The notes: generated by a model from the letters alone, not told the origin. Counted from the first letter of the stretch, positions 1-9,388 are shown. The stretch is DNA of 64,000 nt from Rhodospirillales bacterium (GCA_021775095.1 JAJFII010000103.1:62001-126000); one strand, 5' to 3'. Numbers and translations: made by a program.

Positions 1-1104
1 TTCCGTGCCGCCAATGCCTGGTTTGGCTGGATGCGCGGCGGTGTCGCAATGTCGGCAATTGCCGCCTGTGCTGGGTTTGGCGCCGTCTGCGGGTCGTCGT
101 TGGCAACCGCCTCGACCATGGGTCAGGTCGCACTGCCGGAGCTCAAGAGATATAAATATTCTGACCAGCTGGCAACAGGAACATTGGCTGCCGGCGGTGT
201 GCTGGGGATTCTGATTCCGCCCTCCGTGGTTTTGGTGATCTACGCGATTATTGTTGAAACCAACGTTGTCACCATGTTCATGGCGGCTTTCATCCCGGGA
301 CTGATTGCGGTGGTTCTGTTTCTTACAACCATTGCCATTTACGTTGCCGTCCGGCCGGACAGCGGCCCCAAAGGTGTGGTTCCGACGCGCAAAGAATTTG
401 TCGATGCGACGGTCCGCATATTTCCCGTTCTCGGCATTTTTATTGTCGTAATTGGCGGCATCTATTTTGGTTTCTTCAATCCGACACCGGCGGCATCCGT
501 CGGCGCTTTGTTGGTCGCTGCCGTCGGCTTATTCCGTGGCGCACTTAATCTTCGGGCGATGAAATCCGCCTTACTGGAAACCGCCCAAACGACCGGCATG
601 ATTTATCTCATTTTGTTCGGCGCTGAAATGTTAAAAATTTTCATGTCGCGCGGCGGCGTTCCCCAGGCCATGGCAGAATGGATGGTGCAGTCGCCGCTCG
701 AACCCATGACCATTCTGATCCTTTTGTTGTTTGCCCTCATCCTTCTGGGTTGTTTGATGGATAGCCTGTCGATGATCCTTTTGGCGATCCCGTTCTTTTG
801 GCCGGTTATCGTCCAATTAAATGGCGGCGATGATGTGTTAGCCGCTAACTCGGCATTTGGTATGAATGCGGAAGATCTGAAAATCTGGTTTGGTATCCTG
901 GCGCTGATCGTCGTTGAGCTGGGATTGATCACGCCACCGGTCGGCATGAATGTATTTATCATATCCGCACTGGCAAAAGATGTTCCGATGTCGGATACAT
1001 TTTTGGGTGTTGCGCCGTTTTTCGTGGCGGAGCTCGTGCGTATCGCCATCCTGATCGCATTCCCGGCTCTAACGCTGTGGTTGCCATCGGTACTTTCCGG
1101 CTGA
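1..1104 (+). CDS. dctM: TRAP transporter large permease (DctM), 3' part, 5'-truncated by window edge
   Basis: The reading frame is open from base 1, so the start lies outside the window. About 367 C-terminal residues remain. The protein is a chain of hydrophobic helices. A loop with the sequence GILIPPSVV and an SSLATASTMGQVALPE stretch match the DctM membrane subunit of tripartite ATP-independent periplasmic transporters, which import organic acids using a sodium or proton gradient with a separate solute-binding protein and a DctQ subunit. A late GLITPPVGMN motif is the second, symmetry-related DctM signature. Partner genes must lie upstream of the window. It ends about 100 bp before a convergent flavoprotein gene. 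The substrate cannot be told from sequence. Confidence 0.93.
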   Translation, partial: FRAANAWFGWMRGGVAMSAIAACAGFGAVCGSSLATASTMGQVALPELKRYKYSDQLATGTLAAGGVLGILIPPSVVLVIYAIIVETNVVTMFMAAFIPGLIAVVLFLTTIAIYVAVRPDSGPKGVVPTRKEFVDATVRIFPVLGIFIVVIGGIYFGFFNPTPAASVGALLVAAVGLFRGALNLRAMKSALLETAQTTGMIYLILFGAEMLKIFMSRGGVPQAMAEWMVQSPLEPMTILILLLFALILLGCLMDSLSMILLAIPFFWPVIVQLNGGDDVLAANSAFGMNAEDLKIWFGILALIVVELGLITPPVGMNVFIISALAKDVPMSDTFLGVAPFFVAELVRIAILIAFPALTLWLPSVLSG

Positions 1105-1204
1105 TTGCCGGGCCTTCCACGGGAACTGGCGTTGAGATATTTTGGTATTTGCTGCTTAATCAAGAGCGCAGATCCATGGCCCGTGCCGTGCTGTTTTTTT
1201 AAGT

Positions 1205-2467
1205 TCAGGTTTTTCGCCTGGCAGCGTTATGGTAGGCCAGATACCCGCGTTGCGTGGAAATATGGTCGGCGAGAAATTTGGCATCATGCCATACGCCCCA
1301 AATGAACGAGGATCCCCGACGCGATAACCAGGGCAATCCCAGGAAATATATGCCGGGTTCAGCCGAAATACCGCGCTGATGTTTCGGCCTGCCGTCTTCG
1401 TCGAACACGCCAACCGTCAACCAGTCGAAATCAACGGCAAAACCTGTTGCCCAGATGATCGACGTAACACCGGCCTCCGCCAGATCCAATTCAAGGATCG
1501 GGTCGGTCACGCAATGGGGGTCTGGATCGAAAGTGCGGGCTTGCGGGTCGTCGGGCAGGTCAAGACCATTGCGTGCCACGTAGGCGTCGGCTTCGTCAAG
1601 TAACGACAGATAATACGCATCCCCCCGGGCAATCGTGGCGGCGATATCTGGCGCGAAATTCAGCACACCCTCCTTGAACGATTTTGTCAAACCAACAAGT
1701 GTCATTCCCTTTGCAGCCAAACGCCGGAAATCGATTGTATGTCCGCCGTCGGCACCGCTGACCGCGATCGTTACATGTTCCATGCCCGGCACCGCCTGGG
1801 CATCCCACTTGCCGAGGACTCCCAGCCACCAGACGTTGTCGCGTCCGCGGTACCTTCGGGGCGGACGGTCGTGCGGGCCGACCGAAAGATAAACCCGTTT
1901 TCCGGCGTTTGTCAGTTCGTCGGAAATCTGAACGCCCGAAGAGCCGGCTCCGACGACCAGCACATTTCCGTCGGGTAACTGGCCCGGATTGCGGTAGGCG
2001 TTGGAATGGATTTGCAGGACTCCTGCATCTTTGGGAACAAAGGTTGGGATGATCGGGCGCTGGAAAGGTCCGGTGGCGGCAACCACATTGGTTGCCTCGA
2101 TGACGCCGTCCGACGTATCGATCCGAAAGCCGGGCCGGCCAATATTCTTTTGCACGTTCCTTACGTCCACACCGCAGCGAATAGGGGCGGCGATCTTTTC
2201 TGCATAATCGACAAAATAGTCGGCTACTCTTTCCTTAGGCACAAAGCCATCGGGATCTGCGTCAGGAAACGCCATGCCCGGGAACCTGTCATGCCAGGCC
2301 GGGCCGTTGGCGACCAAAGAATCCCATCGTTCCGAACGCCAGCGTTCAGCAATTCGGTGCCGCTCGAGGACGAGGTGAGGCACGGTGTTGTTGCTCAGGT
2401 GTTCACTCATGGCAATGCCGGCCTGGCCGCCCCCAACCACCAGCGTATCTATTTTTTCAACGGACAT
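1205..2467 (-). CDS. flavin-containing monooxygenase-like FAD/NAD(P)H oxidoreductase
   Basis: A protein of 420 residues of the FMO/Baeyer-Villiger/CzcO-like class. It has an N-terminal FAD-binding Rossmann motif, VVGGGQAGIAMSE, a second dinucleotide (NADPH) motif VVGAGSSGVQI near residue 180, and the late ATG motif IIWATGFAVDFDW. Such enzymes use NADPH and O2 to oxygenate small molecules in the cytoplasm. The start at 2467 is preferred over an in-frame start at 2527 because AAGGAA lies about 7 nt before it and the FAD motif then begins at residue 9. It is the last gene of the leftward hydantoinase operon, 148 bp after the preceding gene, and an inverted repeat in that gap could give it separate control. 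The substrate is unknown. Confidence 0.88.
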   Translation of the reverse strand: MSVEKIDTLVVGGGQAGIAMSEHLSNNTVPHLVLERHRIAERWRSERWDSLVANGPAWHDRFPGMAFPDADPDGFVPKERVADYFVDYAEKIAAPIRCGVDVRNVQKNIGRPGFRIDTSDGVIEATNVVAATGPFQRPIIPTFVPKDAGVLQIHSNAYRNPGQLPDGNVLVVGAGSSGVQISDELTNAGKRVYLSVGPHDRPPRRYRGRDNVWWLGVLGKWDAQAVPGMEHVTIAVSGADGGHTIDFRRLAAKGMTLVGLTKSFKEGVLNFAPDIAATIARGDAYYLSLLDEADAYVARNGLDLPDDPQARTFDPDPHCVTDPILELDLAEAGVTSIIWATGFAVDFDWLTVGVFDEDGRPKHQRGISAEPGIYFLGLPWLSRRGSSFIWGVWHDAKFLADHISTQRGYLAYHNAARRKT

Positions 2468-2532
2468 TTTTAATTCCTTTTTGGATTCCCTGTAGGGCTT
2501 TTGCAGCAAACTGTTATCATCGGGCAACCGCT

Positions 2533-2576
2533 GGATCGCAAAAAATAAGTGATAACGACGCCGATAAGTGCGATCC
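2533..2576. promoter_or_regulatory. inverted repeat in the gap between two flavoprotein genes
   Basis: GGATCGCA at 2533-2540 is mirrored by TGCGATCC at 2569-2576. Extending two bases outward adds one match and one mismatch. The 28-base spacer holds a repeated ATAAGTG. It sits 66 bp upstream of the monooxygenase start. It may be an operator or an internal transcription-attenuating hairpin. There is no T-run, so a classic terminator is unlikely. Confidence 0.35.
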
Positions 2577-2615
2577 GGTTATGCGACGGTTCAAACGGTT
2601 GGCTGGTAACACAGT

Positions 2616-4010
2616 TTATTTGTTATTGATCGCACTAACCCGCCCGGCAATGCGTCCCAAAGTAATTGCGGTCAATAGGCCGTTACCCGATAAATATCCC
2701 CAATCTGCCGGGCCGGAGACGCCGCGTGCGGCACCACCTCCGGCAAAAAGATTTGGCAAAGCTGTGGTGTCGGCGCGTAAGACGCGGGCGTCGCGATCAA
2801 CCACAAGACCACCTTGTGTGTGAAACAGCGAGCCGGTTACTTTGACCGCACAATAGGGGCTGCGTAATTCAGGGTTTGTCGTAAAATCACGACCGAACCT
2901 ATCCTTGCCAATTCCGCCGGCCAGGGAAACAATCTCTTCCATCGTTGCCTTGAACGGAGCTTCCGGTAGACCGCATTTTTCAACCAATTGAGATATCGTA
3001 TCGGCTTTAATGATGGCACCCGCAGATACCGCTTGCCTAAAATCTTCAAAACCCTGGCCGATTTCAAAAAGCCGGGAATCGAAAATATTCCAGGCGATGG
3101 ACCCGGGCTGGGCGATAACCCGTCGCCCCTGTTCAGAATAACCGTCATGCTCATTAGAAAATCGTTGGCCATGGGCATTGACTTGAATGCCGCCCTGCAT
3201 CATGAGCGCCCAGCTGACCAGAATCCCATGGGGATGGGCGACAGATCCGTGACCCTGATAGGACCCCAGATCCGCCGTCGCAGCGCCCAGGGTCTGACCC
3301 CATAGGATCGCGTCGCCTTGATTTCCGGTGTGACCAAAATAATTGGCGTCTGCCATTTCCGGGATCAGCCGTTTGACCATTTCCGGGTTGCCGCCGAACC
3401 CGTTGCAGGCCAGTATTAATGCGGAACAACCGAGCGTCTCCAGGCTTCCGTCTGGCCGTTCAAAACGCAATCCGGCGATCCGTCCTGTTGGGTCAGCAAA
3501 CAAATCGATAACGGTTGAATCCGTGAGAACGTCAACCCCCGCCCACTCAACAGCCTGTGTCATAGAACCGATCAAGTCTGCACCGATGCGCGAAGCAGGC
3601 GCATGCATCCTCAGATAACTGTGGTTTGGGTACAAAAACCCTTCAACCAACGTTAATTCAATGCCATGTGTCTCCGCCAACCAGTCGATTGCAGGACCGG
3701 ATTCTCGGCAAACAACGTTGACCATCTCCGGGTCGGTCTGTTGGTGCGCCTTGCTCAGGATATCAGCCGCCATGACGGCAACGCTGTCGCCGATCTTTTT
3801 GTTTTTCTGGATACGGGTCTCGCAGGCCGGGATCATTCCTGATGACAAGGCGGTTGATCCCTGCGGCACGGAATCGCGCTCAAGAACGATAACCTCGACC
3901 CCGGCGTCGGCGACGGTTAATGCCGCCGTCAATCCGCAGGCACCGGCACCGATTATGACGACGGGAACAGAGATTTCGAATGTGATGCCTTGGGATGATA
4001 AAACAGCCAT
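2616..4010 (-). CDS. FAD-dependent oxidoreductase, fumarate reductase/succinate dehydrogenase flavoprotein-like
   Basis: A protein of 464 residues with an N-terminal FAD motif VVIIGAGACGLTAAL followed by VIVLERDS, and a C-terminal GGLVVDRDARVL...LFAGGGAARGVSG block that closes the FAD site in the fumarate reductase/3-ketosteroid dehydrogenase/flavocytochrome c flavoprotein superfamily. These cytosolic or electron-transfer-linked enzymes reduce or introduce a C=C bond next to an activating carbonyl. Its start at 4010 is preceded by AAGGATAAATC. It begins 4 bp after the isochorismatase-family stop, so the two are translationally linked. Within this operon it could oxidise or reduce the acid released by hydrolysis, but the substrate is not visible from sequence. 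Confidence 0.87.
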   Translation of the reverse strand: MAVLSSQGITFEISVPVVIIGAGACGLTAALTVADAGVEVIVLERDSVPQGSTALSSGMIPACETRIQKNKKIGDSVAVMAADILSKAHQQTDPEMVNVVCRESGPAIDWLAETHGIELTLVEGFLYPNHSYLRMHAPASRIGADLIGSMTQAVEWAGVDVLTDSTVIDLFADPTGRIAGLRFERPDGSLETLGCSALILACNGFGGNPEMVKRLIPEMADANYFGHTGNQGDAILWGQTLGAATADLGSYQGHGSVAHPHGILVSWALMMQGGIQVNAHGQRFSNEHDGYSEQGRRVIAQPGSIAWNIFDSRLFEIGQGFEDFRQAVSAGAIIKADTISQLVEKCGLPEAPFKATMEEIVSLAGGIGKDRFGRDFTTNPELRSPYCAVKVTGSLFHTQGGLVVDRDARVLRADTTALPNLFAGGGAARGVSGPADWGYLSGNGLLTAITLGRIAGRVSAINNK

Positions 4011-4013
4011 GAT

Positions 4014-4619
4014 TTATCCTTCAAACGCCGCGACGGCGTCGGCGCAGGTGGCGATGGTGGCCAGGGTTGAAAGGGAAGCTATTGTCGATCTGTGGACTTC
4101 ATCGCTAAACGCGGCGCAGCCGTCTTGCAAAACAACACATTTGAAATCCCTGACGTGGGCGTCACGCACCGTCGACGCGACACCACCATTGGTGACGATC
4201 CCGCAAAAAATCAAAGTATCCAGTCCGGCGCGGCGCAAAACCCATTCGAGGCGGCTCATATAAAAGGCCGAGAACGCAACTTTTTCCACTTTCAGATCGG
4301 CTGGTTTTAAGTCGTTAATGAGGTCCTGGCCAAAACTACCCGGGGCAAAATGGCCTTTTGTCAAAAAAGGTCGAATGTTTTTTAAATGTTCGGAGATAAA
4401 AGGTTCATCATTTTTGCCCGGCACCAGGGTGAAGTGGGTCGAAATCACCCAGGCTCCCGCCGTCCGCGCTGCGTCTGCAACGGTTTTTTGTTTTGCCGGC
4501 AAAGCGGCAATCGCCTGGCATTTCTGGCCAGCTTTTGCATAAGCCCCATCCGGATGAACAAAATCGTTTTGCATATCACAAATAACAAAACCGGTCCGTT
4601 TGGGGTCAATGTCGAACAT
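4014..4619 (-). CDS. isochorismatase-fold hydrolase lacking the catalytic cysteine
   Basis: A protein of 201 residues with the isochorismatase (cysteine hydrolase) fold. The N-terminal catalytic Asp is in ICDMQND (D15), and a Lys in the family position is in VEKVAFSAF (K113). The nucleophile loop reads GIVTNGGVASTVRDA, where the family normally has T-N-x-C-V, so residue 146 is Gly instead of Cys. EntB and PhzD, which cleave a vinyl ether without covalent catalysis, also lack this Cys, so the protein is either that kind of hydrolase or one with a changed mechanism. An AGGAAAC ribosome site precedes the start. It lies between HyuA and a flavoprotein in a tight operon. A canonical paralogue with Cys is at 23186-23887. 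Confidence 0.9.
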   Translation of the reverse strand: MFDIDPKRTGFVICDMQNDFVHPDGAYAKAGQKCQAIAALPAKQKTVADAARTAGAWVISTHFTLVPGKNDEPFISEHLKNIRPFLTKGHFAPGSFGQDLINDLKPADLKVEKVAFSAFYMSRLEWVLRRAGLDTLIFCGIVTNGGVASTVRDAHVRDFKCVVLQDGCAAFSDEVHRSTIASLSTLATIATCADAVAAFEG

Positions 4620-4622
4620 ATT

Positions 4623-6695
4623 TTATGTTTCCTGTGATCGGGTAATGACCAGATTACCAAATTTATCGACTGTTCCGCACAGGTCCGGCTCAATAAAAAT
4701 GGTTGTGTCCGGTTGTTCCAATAGGGCCGGGCCGGCAATTTCGGCACCGATGGGAAGGACCAAGCGCTGGTATAGGGTTGCCACATGCCAACTGCCATCA
4801 ACCCATACGTCACGGTCGCCCAATTGGGCACTTGCAATGGTGCCGCCGGCTTTCGGGGCAAGAAGCTCCAGGTCAAATTTTGCGCGCCTGCCTATCACCG
4901 ATACCCGCAAATTGAGGACCCGTATGGCGATCCCTTGCAGGGGACGGCCGTAGACCTGACCGTAACGGGCAACAAACGCATCGTGAATTATATCCCGGGT
5001 GACGGTGAGCGTGCCATTTTGGATTTTAATAGGCAGAGCAACATCGACAGTGTGGGTTTGTCCCACATAAGACATGTCGAGTTCAAACTGCGTATTAAGA
5101 TCAGCAAATTTGACATCCGCATCATTCAGCAGCTTTGATCCGTCCGCCGCCATCTCCGTCATGTGAGATTGCAGATCAGCAATATCCATGCTGTCCAGCA
5201 TGGCATTTACCGTTTGCACAAAATCGTGACGCATATCGGCAATGGTACAGCCCAAGGCACTGGTCACACCGGGGTAGCGCGGTACTAAGGCGCTTTTCAA
5301 TCCCACTTCTTTAAGGAGGGCACCTGCATGAAGCGCGCCGCCGCCGCCAAACGGCATGGCTGCGAATTCATTGGGGTTGTGCCCCCGTTCAATGGAAACC
5401 AGACGAATGGCACCAGCCATACGTGAGTTGGCAACCCGGACGATGGCTTCAGCGGCATCCAGGGTTCCCAGTTTCAAAGGTATTCCCACGTGGTTTTCAA
5501 TTGCCACTTTTGCCGCAGCCACATCCAACCGATCGAGTTTTCCACCAATCGGGCGGTCGGCATTTATTCGGCCCAACACCAAATTGGCATCGGTAACTGT
5601 CGGGCGGTTGTTGCCGAGGCCATAACAAACGGGGCCGGGTTCCGATCCCGCCGACTCGGGACCGATTTGCAGCAATCCGCCGCGGTCCACCCAGGCGATG
5701 GATCCACCACCCGCGCCAATGGTCGTGATTTCAATCATCGGAGTGCGAACGACCATGCCAAAATCAATGGAGGTTTGTGCACTCAAAGCGCTTACCCCAT
5801 CGGCCACTAAGGAGACATCAAAACTGGTGCCGCCCATATCGCAGGTGATCACATTGGGGAATCCGGCAACACTTGCGATATAAGCACTGGCAATTACCCC
5901 GGCAGCAGGGCCGGACAGGGCCGTACGTACCGGTAAGCGCCGGGCCACATCAACCGACATGACGCCGCCATTTGACTGGACGATCAACACCTGGCCGTTA
6001 AATCCACCCTCTTCCAATGCGCTTTCCAGGCGCTGCAGATAATTGCCGATGGGCGGCTGTAGATAAGCGTTCAGGGTTGCCGTTGATGTGCGCTCAAATT
6101 CGCGAATTTCGGGCAGGATTTCCGTCGATGCAACAACGTGTTCGTTTGGCCAGACGTCGCGAACCGCCTTGATAGCAATGTTTTCGTTGGTGAAGTTGGC
6201 AAAGGCGTTGATAAATACCACGCAAACCGATTCGGCACCCGCGTCAAGCAATTGCCGGGCAGCGATTTTTACATCATCCGGATTTACCGCAGTATAGATG
6301 GTTCCGTCTGCGAGTGTGCGTTCCGGTACTTCCAGGCGCATATTGCGCGGAACAACCGGTTCGAATTGACCCCAAAGGCCCCAGGTGGTCGGCCGGTCCC
6401 TGCGCCGCATCTCCAACACATCACGGAATCCTTCGGTCGTGATAATGCCGGTTACCGCGCCTTTGCGTTCGAGCAAGGCATTGGTGCCAACGGTTGTGCC
6501 GTGGACGACTGTCGATAACAAAGAAAAATCTTTGACGCCGGTACGAATGCCTTCGATGAAACCAAGTGATTGATCAGGACGGGTTGAGGGAACTTTGGCG
6601 ACCTCACACAAACCTGTTTTTTCATCCAGGAAAAAGACATCCGTGAAGGTTCCGCCGACATCAACGCCGACTACATATTTCGATTGATCGTTCAT
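4623..6695 (-). CDS. hyuA: hydantoinase/oxoprolinase subunit A (HyuA)
   Basis: A protein of 690 residues matching the ATP-dependent hydantoinase/oxoprolinase A subunit. It starts with the actin-like phosphate-binding loop GVDVGGTFTDVF, then HGTTVGTNALLERKGA, and has a central SGPAAGVIASAYIA followed by CDMGGTSFDVSLV and TIGAGGGSIAWVD. HyuA pairs with HyuB to open cyclic amides or imides (hydantoins, 5-oxoproline, N-methylhydantoin) with ATP hydrolysis. Acetophenone and acetone carboxylases share the fold, so carboxylation is the main alternative. Start and stop with HyuB overlap by 4 bp (ATGA), typical of a coupled heteromer. It is 690 residues, the usual length, and complete. Confidence 0.93.
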   Translation of the reverse strand: MNDQSKYVVGVDVGGTFTDVFFLDEKTGLCEVAKVPSTRPDQSLGFIEGIRTGVKDFSLLSTVVHGTTVGTNALLERKGAVTGIITTEGFRDVLEMRRRDRPTTWGLWGQFEPVVPRNMRLEVPERTLADGTIYTAVNPDDVKIAARQLLDAGAESVCVVFINAFANFTNENIAIKAVRDVWPNEHVVASTEILPEIREFERTSTATLNAYLQPPIGNYLQRLESALEEGGFNGQVLIVQSNGGVMSVDVARRLPVRTALSGPAAGVIASAYIASVAGFPNVITCDMGGTSFDVSLVADGVSALSAQTSIDFGMVVRTPMIEITTIGAGGGSIAWVDRGGLLQIGPESAGSEPGPVCYGLGNNRPTVTDANLVLGRINADRPIGGKLDRLDVAAAKVAIENHVGIPLKLGTLDAAEAIVRVANSRMAGAIRLVSIERGHNPNEFAAMPFGGGGALHAGALLKEVGLKSALVPRYPGVTSALGCTIADMRHDFVQTVNAMLDSMDIADLQSHMTEMAADGSKLLNDADVKFADLNTQFELDMSYVGQTHTVDVALPIKIQNGTLTVTRDIIHDAFVARYGQVYGRPLQGIAIRVLNLRVSVIGRRAKFDLELLAPKAGGTIASAQLGDRDVWVDGSWHVATLYQRLVLPIGAEIAGPALLEQPDTTIFIEPDLCGTVDKFGNLVITRSQET

Positions 6696-8422
6696 TGCGT
6701 CCTTGTCGCCCTTAATTTGGTGGTCCGAGCCTGATCAACGGTTCCGTTGTCGTCGATCACAACGCCATAATCGCGTTGCGCCGCGTCGCGGCTGACATAA
6801 CCCAAACGGACGTCGCGCAAAACCGCTTCCGGTTGGCGTTCGGTAGAGGCCCCGTAACCCCCACCTCCCGGTGTCTGCAAAAGCAGGTGCTGGCCTTTTT
6901 TTATTCTGATGCCGACCATTTTGGAGGCCATGGGCGGTTGGTGATATCCGTCGTCCTGCTGATAGCTGAACTGGTTCAAAGCACCTTCCGAACCGCCGAC
7001 CACACCTTTCGGCGCATATCGCCCGCGTTCACCAAATAAAAAAACGTCGGCGTTTTCTTCCAGCAATTCAATCTCGTAAATCGCACCCAGTCCGCCGCGG
7101 TGGCGCCCCGGTCCACCGCTATCGGGGCGTAAGGCCCACTTGCTGAAAAACATCGGATAGGCAGATTCCAGAATTTCGATGGGTGGAATTGTTGCCGTCG
7201 AAATTGGCGCGTTGCCATGATTAAGCCCGTCACCCGCCGGGTGCCCGCCGTGGCCACCACCAAAAAAACTGAACATGACCCAACGGCGACCGTCCCGCCG
7301 ATAACCGGCCAGCGACAGCGCATTGATCGTGCCATAGGCACTGGCATTGCTTCGCTCTGGCGCGACTTTCGCCATCGCCCCAAAAACCACGTCGATAAGT
7401 CTCAATATGGTTTCCGTGTACCCACCAACCGGTTTCGGAGCCTTTACCGATAACAGGGTGTCGTCGGGGATAATGATGTCAATGGGATCGAGTACCCCGG
7501 AGTTGGCCGGCACGTCATTAAAGATGTGTTTGATGGCAACATAAACGGATGCCACAGCGGTTGAGAGCGCGATATTAACCGGCCCGGCGCAGGCCGGTGA
7601 CGAACGGGAGAAATCCAGCGTCATGGTTTCACCGGATATGGTGAGGTCCAATGCAATTTTTAAGGGCGCGTCAATAATTCCGTCGTTATCAAGCCAGTCG
7701 TCACAACAATAGGTGCCGTCGGGAAGCTCAGCGATGTTCATGCGCATCAATTGCGCGGCGCGGCTTTGAAGTTCAAGGAAGGCTTGCCGGACGGTGCCGT
7801 CGCCATATTCATCGAGAAGTGCTGTTAACCGCCGCTCGCCCAATTCCAGGGCATTGATTTGACCGTTTAAATCGCCATATAAACTGATCGGCTGGCGCGA
7901 GTTGGCCTGCATGATATCGACGATATCCTGGCGAAAGTTTCCGGCTTCAAACAATTTGACGGGTGGGATTAACATGCCTTCCTGAAAACATTCAGTGGCT
8001 TCCGGGTTATAGTTACCGGGCACATTTCCACCGACATCATGCCAGTGACCAACCGATGCCAAATAACAATACAGCGCGCCATTTCGGTAGTAGGGCCGAA
8101 CCAGCTTAAAATCAGACAGATGGGTGCCGCCATCATAAGGGTCGTTAAACACGTAGACGTCACCGTCGGCCAAATCATCGTCTTTGGCGGCTTTGTCAAT
8201 CACCGCCTTAACGGCAAATGCCATAGCACCAACAAAAACAGGCAATCCGGATTTACCCTGAACCAGCGTTTTACCGGTCGTCGCATCGTAAATACCGTGC
8301 GATGCATCATGGGCCTCGGCAATGATCGGATTAAAGGCGCTGCGGAATAACGTTGCATCCATTTCGTCGGCGATTTGTTCAAGTCGGCCCTTTAAAACGG
8401 CCAGCGTTACCGGATCAATCAT
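6692..8422 (-). CDS. hyuB: hydantoinase/oxoprolinase subunit B (HyuB)
   Basis: About 576 residues from the start at 8422 (MIDPVTLAVLKGRLEQIADEM), which overlaps the upstream lyase stop by 8 bp. An in-frame start at 8458 would add 12 residues. Family landmarks are NPYD-like DPYDGGTHLSDFKL, the mid-domain GGYTETILRLIDVV and a C-terminal PGGGGYGAS. HyuB is the non-ATPase subunit that carries the hydrolytic or carboxylating site together with HyuA. No signal peptide is seen, so it is cytosolic. Its neighbours, a lyase and a hydrolase, suit a pathway where the opened ring is cleaved further. It is only distantly like the HyuB half of the fused gene at 51237-54908, so the two systems are probably separate acquisitions. 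Confidence 0.92.
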   Translation of the reverse strand: MIDPVTLAVLKGRLEQIADEMDATLFRSAFNPIIAEAHDASHGIYDATTGKTLVQGKSGLPVFVGAMAFAVKAVIDKAAKDDDLADGDVYVFNDPYDGGTHLSDFKLVRPYYRNGALYCYLASVGHWHDVGGNVPGNYNPEATECFQEGMLIPPVKLFEAGNFRQDIVDIMQANSRQPISLYGDLNGQINALELGERRLTALLDEYGDGTVRQAFLELQSRAAQLMRMNIAELPDGTYCCDDWLDNDGIIDAPLKIALDLTISGETMTLDFSRSSPACAGPVNIALSTAVASVYVAIKHIFNDVPANSGVLDPIDIIIPDDTLLSVKAPKPVGGYTETILRLIDVVFGAMAKVAPERSNASAYGTINALSLAGYRRDGRRWVMFSFFGGGHGGHPAGDGLNHGNAPISTATIPPIEILESAYPMFFSKWALRPDSGGPGRHRGGLGAIYEIELLEENADVFLFGERGRYAPKGVVGGSEGALNQFSYQQDDGYHQPPMASKMVGIRIKKGQHLLLQTPGGGGYGASTERQPEAVLRDVRLGYVSRDAAQRDYGVVIDDNGTVDQARTTKLRATRTQ

Positions 8423-9296
8423 TGAAGTTCTCGGCATCATAGTGCGCCCCGGCATCAAGGATACCTTGAGTGCCTAAGGATTCATTCAATTCTTTAAAAT
8501 CCAGCATTCGCTTGCGGTACGGCTGGTTCCAGCCGTGCGCCCTTAAACTCGCGAAATATTCTTTTTCCATCAAAGTACGCGCACGGACCAGCCCACCCGG
8601 AAATATCACCATCCGATAACCAATCTCGGTTAAGGTTGTGGTATCAAACATCGGCGTAAAACCGCCTTCAACCATGTTTGCCAGCAACGGAACCCGATCC
8701 ATAAACCGCGACGTTAAGGTCCGCATTTCCGCTTCATTGTTTGGTGCTTCAATAAACAAAATATCGGCACCGGCTTCCAGGTATCGTTCGGCCCTGTCTA
8801 AGGCGGCATCAAAACCTTCTACGGCAATGGCGTCGGTCCGCGCCATGATTAGAGTGTTTTTGTTTGTCCGCGCATCAACGGCGGCTTTAATCTTGCCCAT
8901 GGCTTCGGCCGGGCTTACCAGACCTTTGCCCTTCAGATGGCCGCAGCGCTTGGGCAGGGTCTGGTCTTCGAGCTGTATGCAATTGGCACCGTTGCGTTCA
9001 AACAATTTGACCGTCCGTTGCACATTGACGGCATTGCCAAAACCGGTATCCGCATCGACAACCAGGGGAATTTCGACGCGCTCGCGAATATTGGAAAGGG
9101 TTTCGGCGACTTCGCTCATGGTGACCAGACCAATATCCGGTCGCCCAAACCGGCAATAGGCGATGCTTGCCCCTGATAAATAAGCAGCACCAAAACCAGC
9201 CTGTTCCGCATGGGCGGCGCTCATGGCATCATATATGCCGGGGGCAACAACCGTATCACCACGTGAAAATTGCTGTAAAAGATCGGGAATATTCAT
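8415..9296 (-). CDS. isocitrate lyase/PEP mutase-family C-C lyase
   Basis: A protein of 293 residues of the ICL/PEP mutase superfamily (oxaloacetate decarboxylase, 2-methylisocitrate lyase, carboxyphosphonoenolpyruvate mutase). It shows the TIM-barrel start VVAPGIYDAMSA, the metal and substrate residues VVDADTGFGN, a QLEDQ strand and the catalytic KRCGH motif at residues 116-120, which favours a lyase or hydrolase over a true PEP mutase. The cofactor would be Mg2+ with a 2-oxoacid or enolate-stabilised substrate. It is the first gene of the leftward hydantoinase operon, with a GntR-type operator centred 42 bp upstream. It may cleave the acid released by ring opening, but the exact reaction cannot be read from sequence. 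Confidence 0.9.
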   Translation of the reverse strand: MNIPDLLQQFSRGDTVVAPGIYDAMSAAHAEQAGFGAAYLSGASIAYCRFGRPDIGLVTMSEVAETLSNIRERVEIPLVVDADTGFGNAVNVQRTVKLFERNGANCIQLEDQTLPKRCGHLKGKGLVSPAEAMGKIKAAVDARTNKNTLIMARTDAIAVEGFDAALDRAERYLEAGADILFIEAPNNEAEMRTLTSRFMDRVPLLANMVEGGFTPMFDTTTLTEIGYRMVIFPGGLVRARTLMEKEYFASLRAHGWNQPYRKRMLDFKELNESLGTQGILDAGAHYDAENFND

Positions 9297-9328
9297 AGGG
9301 GGGATGTTCCAACCAGTGCAAATCTCAA

Positions 9329-9348
9329 ATGATATAGAAATATATCAT
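9329..9348. promoter_or_regulatory. GntR operator site 1 (lyase-hyuBA operon)
   Basis: ATGATATAGAAATATATCAT is a perfect inverted repeat with 8-bp arms around a 4-bp centre, ending 33 bp before the lyase start at 9296. It matches 14 of 20 positions shared with sites 10201-10220 and 18183-18202. The location next to the divergent end of a HutC-class GntR gene makes it the likely operator for that protein. Confidence 0.75.
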
Positions 9349-9388
9349 ATGTGCTTGAGCTGTCTACGCTGGAGATTACCCAATAGCC

